64,000 bases of DNA from Actinomycetota bacterium (lineage in GTDB: Bacteria > Actinomycetota > Thermoleophilia > Solirubrobacterales > Solirubrobacteraceae). The DNA is taken from assembly GCA_018268595.1 (NCBI GenBank), contig JAFDWH010000014.1:62001-126000 (forward strand), written 5' to 3'. The position numbers and the translations under genes were made by a program. Positions 1-7,847 of this stretch are shown in pieces; position 1 is the first letter of the stretch; every line of letters begins with the position of its first letter. Under the pieces are notes generated by a model. That model worked only from the letters and a program-made list of their open reading frames with translations. It was not told where the DNA came from and made no database searches.

Positions 1-34
1 CGCTACCGCGCGCGCCGGGCGTGCGCGGCTGTCG

Positions 35-40
35 TAGCCT
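35..40 (+). promoter_or_regulatory. candidate -10 element (TAGCCT) of the YceH-family gene
   Basis: TAGCCT ends 9 bases before the ATG at 50, and no Shine-Dalgarno sequence lies between. This spacing would give a leaderless or nearly leaderless mRNA. The same arrangement recurs before several other genes in this window (see findings). No convincing -35 element is visible. Confidence 0.4.
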
Positions 41-49
41 TTCCGGCGC

Positions 50-727
50 ATGGAACCCGACGCCGTCGAGATCCGCGTGCTGGGCTGCCTGATCGAGAAG
101 CAGCGCACGACGCCGGACGCGTATCCGCTGTCGCTCAACGCGCTGCGGCTCGCGTGCAACCAGTCGACGAACCGCAACCCGGTCGTCGACTACGGCGAGG
201 ACGTCATCCGCGACGCGCTCCAGCGCACGTACCGGCGCGGCTGGACGCGGCTGACGAGCGGCCACGGCTCGCGCGCCGCGAAGTACCGCCACCTGCTCGA
301 CGAGGCGCTCGGCCTCGCGCCCGACGAGCTGGCGCTGCTCGGCGTGCTGATGCTGCGCGGCGCGCAGACGCCGGGCGAGCTGAAGCAGCGCAGCGAGCGG
401 CTGCAGCGCTTCGACGACCTCGACGCGGTCGAGGCGACGCTCGAGCGGCTGATCGCACGCGGCCACGTCGAGCGGCTCCCGCGCCAGCCGGGGCAGAAGG
501 AGGAGCGCTACGCGCAGCTGCTCGGCGGCGGCGACGACGACGCCCCTGCCGTCCCGCTGGCGGCGGACGCGCCGGAGCAGTCGCGCCCACCTGTCGAGCC
601 GGCGCCGGGACCGGCCCTCGGGAGCGCCGCCACCGGACAGCTCGAGCGCCGCGTCGAGCAGCTCGAGCGCGAGGTCGCCGAGCTGCGCGCCCAGCTCGCC
701 GAGCTGCGCGGCGAGCTGGGCGCCTGA
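50..727 (+). CDS. YceH/DUF480 family protein (winged-helix fold)
   Basis: The 225-aa product matches the YceH (UPF0502/DUF480) family. The N-terminal part has the characteristic stretch EIRVLGCLIEKQ..TPDAYPLSLNAL..ACNQ.(S/T)NR.PV (residues 5-45), and a second helical module follows up to about residue 155. The family folds as two winged helices; its function is not settled and a regulatory role is inferred. The C-terminal 70 residues are a Pro/Ala linker and then a heptad-like coiled coil rich in ELE/ELR repeats (about 197-224), longer than in a minimal YceH. The gene stands alone. ATG at 50 is chosen because a -10-like TAGCCT lies just upstream. Confidence 0.8.
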   Translation: MEPDAVEIRVLGCLIEKQRTTPDAYPLSLNALRLACNQSTNRNPVVDYGEDVIRDALQRTYRRGWTRLTSGHGSRAAKYRHLLDEALGLAPDELALLGVLMLRGAQTPGELKQRSERLQRFDDLDAVEATLERLIARGHVERLPRQPGQKEERYAQLLGGGDDDAPAVPLAADAPEQSRPPVEPAPGPALGSAATGQLERRVEQLEREVAELRAQLAELRGELGA

Positions 728-807
728 CGCGTCCGTAGAAACAGCGCCGAGCTTCACGTCGTTTTCCCGGATGGAAGCGCGCCGGCGGACGCATAGCGTG
801 CCCGTTC

Positions 808-981
808 GTGTTCATCCCAACCGTGCTCGGCGCCGCCTTTGATCTGAGCAGGCGGCCGCATTACGTCCACTGGCACTTCTTCCAGATGTCGGTCACGAAC
901 CTGCTCGTGATCGTGCTGATGATCGTCGTCTTCCTTGCGGCGATCCTGTTGCCGTTCCCGCACCGGAGAGCCGCGCCGTGA
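808..981 (+). CDS. small single-span membrane protein of the b-type cytochrome locus
   Basis: This 57-codon frame starts at GTG 808 and ends with a TGA that overlaps the GTG start of the cytochrome b gene (GTGA at 978-981). The overlap suggests translational coupling and is the main reason to call it a gene. The product has a short N-terminal segment with the charged/aromatic stretch RRPHYVHWHFFQ, one hydrophobic helix (about 31-50) and a basic tail. No Shine-Dalgarno sequence is evident and the frame stays open upstream, so the start is uncertain. No family is recognised; a structural or assembly subunit of the cytochrome is inferred from position only. Confidence 0.5.
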   Translation: MFIPTVLGAAFDLSRRPHYVHWHFFQMSVTNLLVIVLMIVVFLAAILLPFPHRRAAP

Positions 982-1625
982 GCGTCCACGACGCATCCCG
1001 CGAGCGCTCGTGGACCGCGCGCCTGCGCGCACGCGCCGAACGCGCGCTGCCGCCCGAGCAGCTGCTGCCCGACCGCCAGCCGGCCTACGTCGCGTCGTGG
1101 ATCTACGTGTTCGGCGCGCTGACGATCGCGGCGCTGGTCGCGATCGTCGCCTCGGGCCTGATCCTCGGCCTCAAGGGCCCGGCGTGGTGGCACGTGACGG
1201 CGATCGGGCGCTTCTTCAACGGCATCCACCTGTGGAGCGTCGAGATCTTCTTCTTCACGATGGTCGTGCACCTGTGGGGCAAGTTCTTCATGGGCGCGTG
1301 GCGCGGCGGGCGCTCGCTCACGTGGGTCGCCGGCGCGGTCACGTTCCTGATCGCGATCGCGGCCGCGTTCACCGGCTACCTCTCGCAGCAGAACTTCGAC
1401 GCGCAGTGGATCTCCACGCAGGCGAAGGACGGCCTCAACTCGGTCGGGATCGGCGCCTTCTTCAACGTCACGAACTTCGGCCAGATGTACACGTTCCACG
1501 TCATCCTGCTGCCGCTCGCCGTGGTCCTGCTGACGGCGTGGCACGTGCTGCTGGTGCGCCGCCACGGCGTCGTGCCGCCGTACGTGCGGAGCGCGGCGGC
1601 CGCCCGGGGCGAGGAGCACGCCTGA
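978..1625 (+). CDS. cytochrome b6-type diheme membrane subunit
   Basis: The 215-aa protein has four hydrophobic helices. It shows the four haem-ligating histidines of cytochrome b: H84 and H98 (13 residues between, helix B) and H174 and H189 (14 residues between, helix D). The 14-residue gap in helix D is the b6-type spacing. It resembles the N-terminal half of cytochrome b; the C-terminal half is supplied by the next gene, as in b6f-type systems. It overlaps the 57-aa gene by 4 bases and the next gene by one base. No Rieske gene is adjacent. A role in quinol oxidation or another membrane electron transfer is inferred; the partner is unknown. Confidence 0.8.
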   Translation: MSVHDASRERSWTARLRARAERALPPEQLLPDRQPAYVASWIYVFGALTIAALVAIVASGLILGLKGPAWWHVTAIGRFFNGIHLWSVEIFFFTMVVHLWGKFFMGAWRGGRSLTWVAGAVTFLIAIAAAFTGYLSQQNFDAQWISTQAKDGLNSVGIGAFFNVTNFGQMYTFHVILLPLAVVLLTAWHVLLVRRHGVVPPYVRSAAAARGEEHA

Positions 1626-2548
1626 TGGCCTCCCCGCGCGACGCGGCGCCGCCCTGGACCGGCCCGTACCGCTCCTACGACCTCGTCAAGGAGCTGGCGA
1701 TCTGCATCGCCGTCGTCGCGGCGCTGGCGACGCTGCTGACGATCCTCTTCTCCTCGCCCGACGAGAAGCCCTCGACGATCGCGAGTTGGGCCCGCACGCA
1801 GCCGAACGACTTCCTCACGACCGCGACCGCCGAGCTGGACGGCTCCAGCGACACGGCCGGCTACGGACCTCCGTACAACCACGCGGCGACCGGCCAGGTG
1901 ATCGGGCCGATTCACCTGCAGAGCTGGCTCGGCGTGAGCCACCCGGTGAACACCGCGGTCGACTACGTGCTCGCGCCGCTCGCGACGATCCCGAACGATC
2001 CGGCGCTGCGGGCCGCGCTCGCGCGCTACGTCGCCGCTCCGGCAGCGCAGCGCAGCGCGTGGACCGACGCCTACGCCAAGTCGATCGGCAGAGCGGGAGG
2101 CAGCAGCGGCGCCGGCCCGGTCGCGCCGATGATGACCTCGCTGCTGGCGCTCGCGCAGAGCGGCGGACTCGACGGCGCGCTGCTGACGAGCCGGCACTTC
2201 TACCAGACCGACTACACCAAGCCGCTGCTGTTCCTGGCCGACGGCTCGCTCCTGTCCGACCGGGCCCAGGCGCAGCATCTGCTCGGCGACCAGTGGGGGA
2301 TGATGAACGAGACCGGCAGCTACCCCGGGCAGGTGTGGCTGTGGCTCTACACGTTCTGGTACCAGATCGAACCGTTCAAGAGCTCGGACAACGCCGACGC
2401 GCTCGTGTGGGCGCTGATGATGCTGTTGAGCGTCGCGTTCGTCTGCGTCCCGTTCATCCCGGGCGTGCGCAGCATCCCGCGTTGGATTCCGCTGCACCGG
2501 CTGATCTGGAGAGCGCACTACCGCGCCCACGCGGGCCGCGCGAGCTGA
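1625..2548 (+). CDS. subunit IV-like cytochrome b partner with large extracytoplasmic insert
   Basis: The 307-aa protein has one hydrophobic helix near residues 24-43 and another near 257-278. The intervening ~190 residues are soluble and probably extracytoplasmic. Just before the last helix, PGQVWLWLYTFWYQIEPF (234-251) lines up by eye with the PEWY segment of subunit IV (PEWYFFFLFELLRVIKPP in the second complex of this window). Here the PEWY glutamate is missing (PGQV). The C-terminus carries a short basic tail. The family of the insert is not recognised. ATG at 1625 overlaps the stop of the preceding gene (TGATG). Assignment as a divergent cytochrome b C-terminal subunit is an inference from context and this local similarity. 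Confidence 0.6.
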   Translation: MASPRDAAPPWTGPYRSYDLVKELAICIAVVAALATLLTILFSSPDEKPSTIASWARTQPNDFLTTATAELDGSSDTAGYGPPYNHAATGQVIGPIHLQSWLGVSHPVNTAVDYVLAPLATIPNDPALRAALARYVAAPAAQRSAWTDAYAKSIGRAGGSSGAGPVAPMMTSLLALAQSGGLDGALLTSRHFYQTDYTKPLLFLADGSLLSDRAQAQHLLGDQWGMMNETGSYPGQVWLWLYTFWYQIEPFKSSDNADALVWALMMLLSVAFVCVPFIPGVRSIPRWIPLHRLIWRAHYRAHAGRAS

Positions 2549-2597
2549 CCTCGCACGCGCTCAAGAACCGCCCGCCCCGGCCGACCACCCGGGGCAG

Positions 2598-3293
2598 ATG
2601 GAGCGCGGCCTCTACATCGCGGCGTCCGGCATGGTCGCCGAGCAGATGCGGCAGGACCAGATTGCGAACGACCTCGCGAACAGCTCGACGCCGGGCTACA
2701 AGGCCGACCGCGTCATGCAGAGAGCGTTCGCCGACCTGCTGCTGAGCAACACCGCGACCGGCCAGGCGATCGGCGGCCTCACGACGGGCGTCGCGGCCGA
2801 CCGGATGGTGACCGACACGAGCCCGCAGCCGGTGCGCGACACCGGCGAGCCGCTCGACCTCGCGATCGTCGGCGACGGCTGGTTCGCCGTGCAGACGCCG
2901 CAGGGCGTCCGCTACACGCGCAACGGCCAGTTCAGTGCCGCCGCCGACGGCACGCTGACCGACCAGCTCGGCAATCGCGTGCTGAGCCCCGCCGGCCAGC
3001 CCGTCAAGCTCGACGCGAACGGCCACGTGAACGCGCGCGACGTCGGCGTCTTCGCGCTCACCGGCCCCGCCAAGCAGGGCGACAACCTCTTCACCGGCAC
3101 AGCCGCCGGACCGGCTGCCGGCACCGTCCGCACCGGCGCGCTCGAGGGCTCGGGCGTCGACCCGGCCCGCACGATGGTCGACATGATCGCCTCCTTCCGC
3201 GCCTTCGAGGCCGGGCAGAAGGTGATCCAGACGATCGACGAGTCGCTGCACAAGACCGCGGCGCAGGTCGGCTCGCCGAACGGGGGCGCGTGA
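2598..3293 (+). CDS. flgF: flagellar basal-body rod protein, FlgF/FlgG family
   Basis: The 231-aa protein opens with the rod/hook signature ERGLYIAASGMVAEQMRQDQIANDLANSSTPGYK, continues with the conserved core (LDLAIVGDGWFAV, YTRNGQF), and ends in the second signature (ALEGSGVDPARTMVDMI..FRAFEAGQKVIQ). These flank the D0/D1 helices that build the rod. It is first in a compact flagellar operon and overlaps flgG by one base. FlgF and FlgG are close paralogues; FlgF is preferred because it precedes a more FlgG-like gene, and the number could be wrong. Confidence 0.8.
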   Translation: MERGLYIAASGMVAEQMRQDQIANDLANSSTPGYKADRVMQRAFADLLLSNTATGQAIGGLTTGVAADRMVTDTSPQPVRDTGEPLDLAIVGDGWFAVQTPQGVRYTRNGQFSAAADGTLTDQLGNRVLSPAGQPVKLDANGHVNARDVGVFALTGPAKQGDNLFTGTAAGPAAGTVRTGALEGSGVDPARTMVDMIASFRAFEAGQKVIQTIDESLHKTAAQVGSPNGGA

Positions 3294-4033
3294 TGCTCGA
3301 AGGGCTCTACTCCGCGGCGGCCGGCATGGCCGCCCAGCAGCAGCGCCTCGACGGCGTCGCGAACGACCTCGCGAACGCCTCGACGACCGGCTACAAGCAC
3401 GTGCGCGTCGGCTTCCGCGACCTGCTCTACAGCGCGCAGGGCAGCGCGGCCGGCGCGACCGTGATGGCCGGCGCGGGCGCCACCGCCGGCCTGATCGGCC
3501 GCTCACAGGAGCAGGGCGCGCTGCAGACGACCGGCCAGCCGCTCGACCTCGCGATCCAGGGACCCGGCTTCTTCGAGGTCAAGCGCCCCGACGGCTCGCT
3601 CGCGCTCACGCGCGACGGCTCGCTGCGGCTCGACGCGCTCGGCCGCCTGACGACGCAGGACGGCGACCTCTTGCAGCCCCCGATCGCGGTCCCCAGAGGG
3701 ACGACGCCCGACGAGCTGTCGGTCGCCGCCGACGGCACCGTGCGCGCCGGGAGCGGGAGAGCGCTCGGCCGCATCGGACTCGTGACGGTTCCCGCGCCCG
3801 ACGGGCTCCAGTCGCTCGGCGGCAACCTGTTCGCGGCGAGCGCGCAATCCGGCCAGCCGGTCGCCGCCGGCACCGGCACGACGCTGCACCAGGGCGTCCT
3901 CGAGGGCTCCAACGTCGACGTCGGCGACGCGATGGTCGACATGATCGACGCGCAGCGCAGCTTCCAGCTCGCCAGCAAGGCGATCCAGATGCAGGACCAG
4001 ATGCTTGAGATCGCCAACCAGGTGAAGCGATGA
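3293..4033 (+). CDS. flgG: flagellar distal rod protein FlgG
   Basis: The 246-aa product begins MLEGLYSAAAGMAAQQQRLDG with NDLANASTTGYK following, typical of FlgG, and ends with EGSNVDVGDAMVDMIDAQRSFQLASKAIQMQDQML. The central region (LDLAIQGPGFFEV, LTRDGSL) matches the D1 core. ATG at 3293 is preferred over the in-frame GTG at 3290 because it fits the family N-terminus and sits behind a GGGGGCG stretch. It overlaps flgF by one base and flgJ by four, so these genes are probably translated as one unit. The product polymerises outside the membrane as the distal rod. Confidence 0.88.
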   Translation: MLEGLYSAAAGMAAQQQRLDGVANDLANASTTGYKHVRVGFRDLLYSAQGSAAGATVMAGAGATAGLIGRSQEQGALQTTGQPLDLAIQGPGFFEVKRPDGSLALTRDGSLRLDALGRLTTQDGDLLQPPIAVPRGTTPDELSVAADGTVRAGSGRALGRIGLVTVPAPDGLQSLGGNLFAASAQSGQPVAAGTGTTLHQGVLEGSNVDVGDAMVDMIDAQRSFQLASKAIQMQDQMLEIANQVKR

Positions 4034-4332
4034 GCCTCGCGCCGATCGACCAGTCGCTGCTGCCGGCCGACATCCGCACGGCGGCGCCGGCACGCAAGGA
4101 CGCCTACGAGGCCGGCCTCGGCTTCGAGCGCCTGCTCGTGCAGCAGCTCTCCCAGTCGCTGACGGACTCGGCCAGAGACGCGATGGGCGGCGACTCGCCG
4201 TACGCATCGCTGCTGCCCGACGCGCTCGCCGACGGGATCATGGGCGGCGGCGGGCTCGGCCTCGCCAGGCAGCTCGCCGACGCGATTCAGCCCGACGTGC
4301 CGGCGACGCCCGGACCGGGAGCCGCCGCATGA
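4030..4332 (+). CDS. flgJ: FlgJ-type rod-binding protein (rod domain only)
   Basis: This 100-aa protein corresponds to the rod-binding N-terminal domain of FlgJ: AYEAGLGFERLLVQQLSQSL..(M)GGDSPYASLLPDALADGIMGGGGLGLARQLADAI. The muramidase domain found in enterobacterial FlgJ is absent. Short FlgJ forms are known in other bacteria, where a separate enzyme opens the wall. The product is expected to cap or assist rod assembly. ATGA overlaps link it to flgG upstream and to flgN downstream. Confidence 0.75.
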   Translation: MSLAPIDQSLLPADIRTAAPARKDAYEAGLGFERLLVQQLSQSLTDSARDAMGGDSPYASLLPDALADGIMGGGGLGLARQLADAIQPDVPATPGPGAAA

Positions 4333-4892
4333 GTGCGCTCGCCGTCGCGCCGCACGCGGCCGACCCGCGCCTCGCCGGCGACGTGCTCGCCCACCTCGAG
4401 GCGCAGCTGCAGTCGACCCGGCGCCTCTTGCAGAGCGTGCTCGCCCAAGGCGCCGCGATCCGCGCGCAGGACGTCGACGGCGTCGTGCGCCAGGTCGCCG
4501 CGTTCCAGGCCGAGCTGGAGCGCCGCGCCCGCCTGGAGGAGGACCGCGCCCGCCTGCTCGCGCGCGCCGGCGCATCGCTGAACGTCGCCCCGCCGGCAGT
4601 CACGCTCTCCCAGCTCGCCGCGCTGATGAGCCCGCACGACGCCCAGCTCGCCCACGCCCGCAGCGCCGAGCTGCAGGGCCTGCTCGCCGAGCTGCAGCGC
4701 GAGCACGCCTGCAACCAGGCGCTGATGCGGCAGGAGCTGACGTTCCTCGACCACCTGCTGCGGCTCGTCGGGGCGGGCGGGATGGGTCCCGGCGACGCCG
4801 GCGCCTACACGGCAAGCGGGATCCGGCCGGCGGCGCACATGCCGCACACGACGATCCGCAGCGGCCCGCGCGCGCTCGACCTGCAGGCATAG
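4329..4892 (+). CDS. flgN: FlgN-like flagellar export chaperone
   Basis: The 187-aa product is almost entirely alpha-helical and rich in Leu, Ala, Glu and Arg (coiled-coil-like from about 12 to 148), with no membrane segment. Size, composition and position immediately before flgK and flgL fit FlgN, the cytosolic chaperone for the two hook-filament junction proteins. Sequence similarity alone would not prove this. The C-terminal 40 residues are poorly structured and end IRSGPRALDLQA, a possible client-binding tail. Confidence 0.65.
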   Translation: MSALAVAPHAADPRLAGDVLAHLEAQLQSTRRLLQSVLAQGAAIRAQDVDGVVRQVAAFQAELERRARLEEDRARLLARAGASLNVAPPAVTLSQLAALMSPHDAQLAHARSAELQGLLAELQREHACNQALMRQELTFLDHLLRLVGAGGMGPGDAGAYTASGIRPAAHMPHTTIRSGPRALDLQA

Positions 4893-4904
4893 GCCCCCGC
4901 CGCC

Positions 4905-6221
4905 ATGACCTCCTCCTTCTTCGGCCTCCAGACCTCGCTGCGCGGCCTGCTGACGCAGCAGCAGGCGCTCGACGTCGCCGGCCACAACATCGCGAACGCG
5001 AACACCGCCGGCTACTCGCGCCAGGAGGCGCTGCTGGAGCCGACGCGTCCCTACGTCGTCCCGTCGAACTCCGTCAACACGGGCGCGGGCGCGCAGCTCG
5101 GCAGCGGCGTCGACGTGGCCGCGATCCGCCGCGTGCGCGACCAGTTCCTCGACCTCCAGTACCGCGCGCAGCAGATGAGCCTCGGCGACGCGACCGCGCG
5201 CACGACCTCGCTCGACCAGGTCGAGGGCGCCTTCGCCGAGCCGTCCGACGACGGCCTCGCCGCGCAGCTGTCGAGATTCTGGGACGCCTGGAGCGACGTC
5301 GCCAACGCGCCCGAGGACGCCGGCGCGCGCTCCGCGCTCGTGACGACCGCGCAGACGCTGACGAACTCGTTCAGAACGATCTCCGACCAGCTCACGGCCG
5401 TCGCGCAGCAGGCGCAGGACGAGTACGACGCGATCACCGGCGCCAACGGCGACGTCGCCAACATGGCGAGCGAGCTGGCGGGCCTCAACAGAGCGATCGG
5501 CGACGCCGTCTTCCGCGGCCAGCAGCCGAACGACCTGATGGACCGCCGCGACCAGCTCGTCGACAGACTGAGCCAGCTCGCGCAGGTGTCCGTCACCGAC
5601 ACCGGCGACAGCCGCTGGAGAATCGACTTCGGCGGCGTCACGCTCGTCGACCCGAGCACCCCGACCGGCTACACGTGGCCGCAGACGCTGACGACGCCGG
5701 GCGGCAAGCTCGGCGCGCTGCTCGACCTCGCCTCGCCGACCGGCCCCGCACTCTCCTACCGCACGCAGCTCGACGCGGTCGCCGCCGATCTCGTGTCCAG
5801 CGTCAACGCGCTGCACACCAGCACGCCGTTCTTCGACCCGGCCGGCACGACCGCCGCCACGATCGCCGTCGTCGCCACGGCCGCGACCGTGCAGACCGGC
5901 AGCGGGACCGCCTCCGGCGAGAACGACGTCGCGCAGGCGCTCGCGAGACTGCGCGGCGGCACGACGGACCAGCTCTACCAGGCGCTCGTCGCGCGCGTCG
6001 GCACCGAGTCGCAGGCGGCCGTGCGCGCGCAGTCGACGTCGCAGTCGCTCGTCGACTCGATCGAGGACCGGCGCCAGAGCGTCGCGGGCGTCTCGCTCGA
6101 CGAGGAGATGACGAACCTGATCCGCTTCCAGCGCGGCTACCAGGCGTCCGCCCGCACGATGACGACGATGGACGAGCTGCTCGACACGCTCGTCAACCGC
6201 ACCGGGAAGGTCGGGCTCTAA
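4905..6221 (+). CDS. flgK: flagellar hook-associated protein 1 (FlgK)
   Basis: The 438-aa protein has the FlgK N-terminus (FFGLQTSLRGLLTQQQALDVAGHNIANANTAGYSRQEA, 5-42) and the matching C-terminal helix (GVSLDEEMTNLIRFQRGYQASARTMTTMDELLDTLVN). The central domain is modest, so it is at the small end for FlgK. It forms the first hook-filament junction. Six of its 29 arginine codons are AGA, strikingly high for this GC content (see findings). No clear Shine-Dalgarno precedes ATG 4905, 12 bases after flgN. Confidence 0.9.
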   Translation: MTSSFFGLQTSLRGLLTQQQALDVAGHNIANANTAGYSRQEALLEPTRPYVVPSNSVNTGAGAQLGSGVDVAAIRRVRDQFLDLQYRAQQMSLGDATARTTSLDQVEGAFAEPSDDGLAAQLSRFWDAWSDVANAPEDAGARSALVTTAQTLTNSFRTISDQLTAVAQQAQDEYDAITGANGDVANMASELAGLNRAIGDAVFRGQQPNDLMDRRDQLVDRLSQLAQVSVTDTGDSRWRIDFGGVTLVDPSTPTGYTWPQTLTTPGGKLGALLDLASPTGPALSYRTQLDAVAADLVSSVNALHTSTPFFDPAGTTAATIAVVATAATVQTGSGTASGENDVAQALARLRGGTTDQLYQALVARVGTESQAAVRAQSTSQSLVDSIEDRRQSVAGVSLDEEMTNLIRFQRGYQASARTMTTMDELLDTLVNRTGKVGL

Positions 6222-6224
6222 GCG

Positions 6225-7139
6225 ATGTCGATGCGCGTCACCCAGCTGATGAGCTCACGCGCCACGCTGCGCGACCTCAACGACGGCCTCTCGCGCCTCT
6301 CGCGCCTGCAGGACCAGCTGTCGTCGGGCAAGCAGATCGCGAGACCGTCGGACGACCCGTACGGCACGAGCCGCGCGCTCTCGCTGCGCGGCGAGCTGGG
6401 CGGGCTCGACCAGTACCAGCGCAACGTCGACGACGGCACCGCCTGGCTCAACACGACCGACACGGCGCTCGGGCAGATGTCGGACGTGCTGGCGCGCGTG
6501 CGCGAGCTGCTCGTGCAGGGCGGCAACGACACGGCCGGCCCGTCCGAGCGCGGCGCGATGGCGGACGAGATCGACCAGCTCGCCGAGAGCGTCAAGCAGG
6601 AGGCCGACGTGCAGTACAGCGGCCGCTACCTGTTCTCCGGCACGGCGACCGACACGGCGCCCTACGCGCTCGGCGGCGCGGACAGATACCAGGGCGACGC
6701 CGGCACGATCACGCGCGCGATCGGACCGCAGGTGCAGGTGCCGATCAACACCGACCTGCACGCGCTGCTCGGCGACGGCCAGCCGGCCGCCGACGGCAAG
6801 CTGCTGAGCACGCTGCGCGACATCGCCGACCACCTGCGCGGCGGCACGGCGGCGGACGCGAGCGCGCTGCGCGGCACCGATCTGCAGCGGCTCGACGCGA
6901 ACGTCGATGCGCTCAACGGCATCCGCGCCGACGTCGGCGCGCGCACGAACCGCCTCGCGATCGCCGGCTCGCGCCTGTCGGGCCTGTCGCTCAACGCGAC
7001 GAGACTGCTGTCGGACACCGAGGACGCCGACATGGCGCAGACGATCACGCAGTACACGACCCAGCAGGCCGCCTACAGCGCCGCGCTGAAGGCCGGCGCC
7101 AACATCGTGCAGTCCTCGCTGCTCGACTTCCTCCATTGA
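6225..7139 (+). CDS. flgL: flagellar hook-associated protein 3 (FlgL)
   Basis: The 304-aa protein has the flagellin-like N-terminus RVTQLMSSRATLRDLNDGLSRLSRLQDQLSSGKQIARPSDDPYGTSRAL and the C-terminal coiled coil (RLSGLSLNATRLLSDTEDADMAQTITQYTTQQAAYSAALKAGANI). These pair to form the filament-type core. FlgL is preferred over flagellin because of its position directly after flgK, 3 bases away, and its size. No separate flagellin gene is present in the window. Confidence 0.9.
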   Translation: MSMRVTQLMSSRATLRDLNDGLSRLSRLQDQLSSGKQIARPSDDPYGTSRALSLRGELGGLDQYQRNVDDGTAWLNTTDTALGQMSDVLARVRELLVQGGNDTAGPSERGAMADEIDQLAESVKQEADVQYSGRYLFSGTATDTAPYALGGADRYQGDAGTITRAIGPQVQVPINTDLHALLGDGQPAADGKLLSTLRDIADHLRGGTAADASALRGTDLQRLDANVDALNGIRADVGARTNRLAIAGSRLSGLSLNATRLLSDTEDADMAQTITQYTTQQAAYSAALKAGANIVQSSLLDFLH

Positions 7140-7165
7140 AACCCCCGCCAAGGAGCGCACGCACC

Positions 7166-7588
7166 GTGTCAACGACGATCGACAGCACCCGCTTCGGCCG
7201 CATCGAGGTCGCGCCGGACAGCGCGATCTCGTTCCCCCACGGCCTCGCCGGCCTCGACAGCCGGACCTTCACGCTGGTCGCGCGCGCCGAGGACGACGCG
7301 TTCGTGTGGCTGCACTCGCTGGAGGACCCGGCGCTCGCGCTGCCGCTCGCCGACCCGCGCCGCTTCTTCTCCGGCTTCGCGCTGGAGCCGGCGCCGCCCG
7401 CCGGCGCGGCCGTCTACGTGACGGTGCGCGCGAGCGAGCGGCTGGAGGACTTCACCGCGAACCTGCGCGCCCCGCTCGTGATCGCCGACGGGGTCGGCGA
7501 GCAGGTGATCAACGAGGCGCCGGGCGCGGAGCTGCGCGCGCCGCTGTTCGCCGAGCTGGCGGCGGCGGCAGCGGAGCAAGCCGCCTGA
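7166..7588 (+). CDS. fliW: flagellar assembly factor FliW
   Basis: The 140-aa product matches FliW: RFGRIEVAPDSAISFPHGLAGLD near the start and later DFTANLRAPLVIA. FliW binds flagellin and sequesters CsrA, coupling filament assembly to flagellin translation; here that role is inferred from the family. The start is GTG at 7166, preceded by AAGGAG at 7150-7155 with a 10-base spacer. The gene lies between flgL and csrA, the classic FliW-CsrA pairing. Confidence 0.88.
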   Translation: MSTTIDSTRFGRIEVAPDSAISFPHGLAGLDSRTFTLVARAEDDAFVWLHSLEDPALALPLADPRRFFSGFALEPAPPAGAAVYVTVRASERLEDFTANLRAPLVIADGVGEQVINEAPGAELRAPLFAELAAAAAEQAA

Positions 7589-7606
7589 TGTGAGACGCTC
7601 CCGGGC

Positions 7607-7834
7607 ATGCTGATCATCACGCGGCGGCCCGGCGAGAGAATCGTGCTCGGTGACGACATCGTCGTCACCGTGATGGAGATCAGCGGGCAGACGGCCCGCA
7701 TCGGCATCGCGGCGCCGAGAGAGCTGCCGGTCTACCGCGAGGAGATCTGGGAGGCGGTCAAGGCGGAGAACCAGGCCGCCGCCGCGGTCGACCCGGAGTC
7801 GCTGCCGCAGGTGCCGCCGGCGCCGGCCGACTGA
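7607..7834 (+). CDS. csrA: translational regulator CsrA
   Basis: The 75-aa protein is a clear CsrA: MLIITRRPGERIVLGDDIVVTVMEISGQTARIGIAAPRELPVYREEIW. It includes the RNA-binding first strand and the conserved arginine in the APRELPVYREE segment. It is about 14 residues longer than E. coli CsrA owing to an acidic, proline-rich tail. It probably represses translation of flagellin or related mRNAs by binding GGA motifs, with FliW as antagonist. It ends the flagellar operon, and the next gene is convergent. Confidence 0.92.
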   Translation: MLIITRRPGERIVLGDDIVVTVMEISGQTARIGIAAPRELPVYREEIWEAVKAENQAAAAVDPESLPQVPPAPAD

Positions 7835-7847
7835 CGCCGCGATCGGC

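Noticed and set aside
2598-7139. FlgL as a flagellin
   Set aside because: It directly follows flgK in a hook-junction operon and has the FlgL-type size and ends; a flagellin would more often be separately transcribed.
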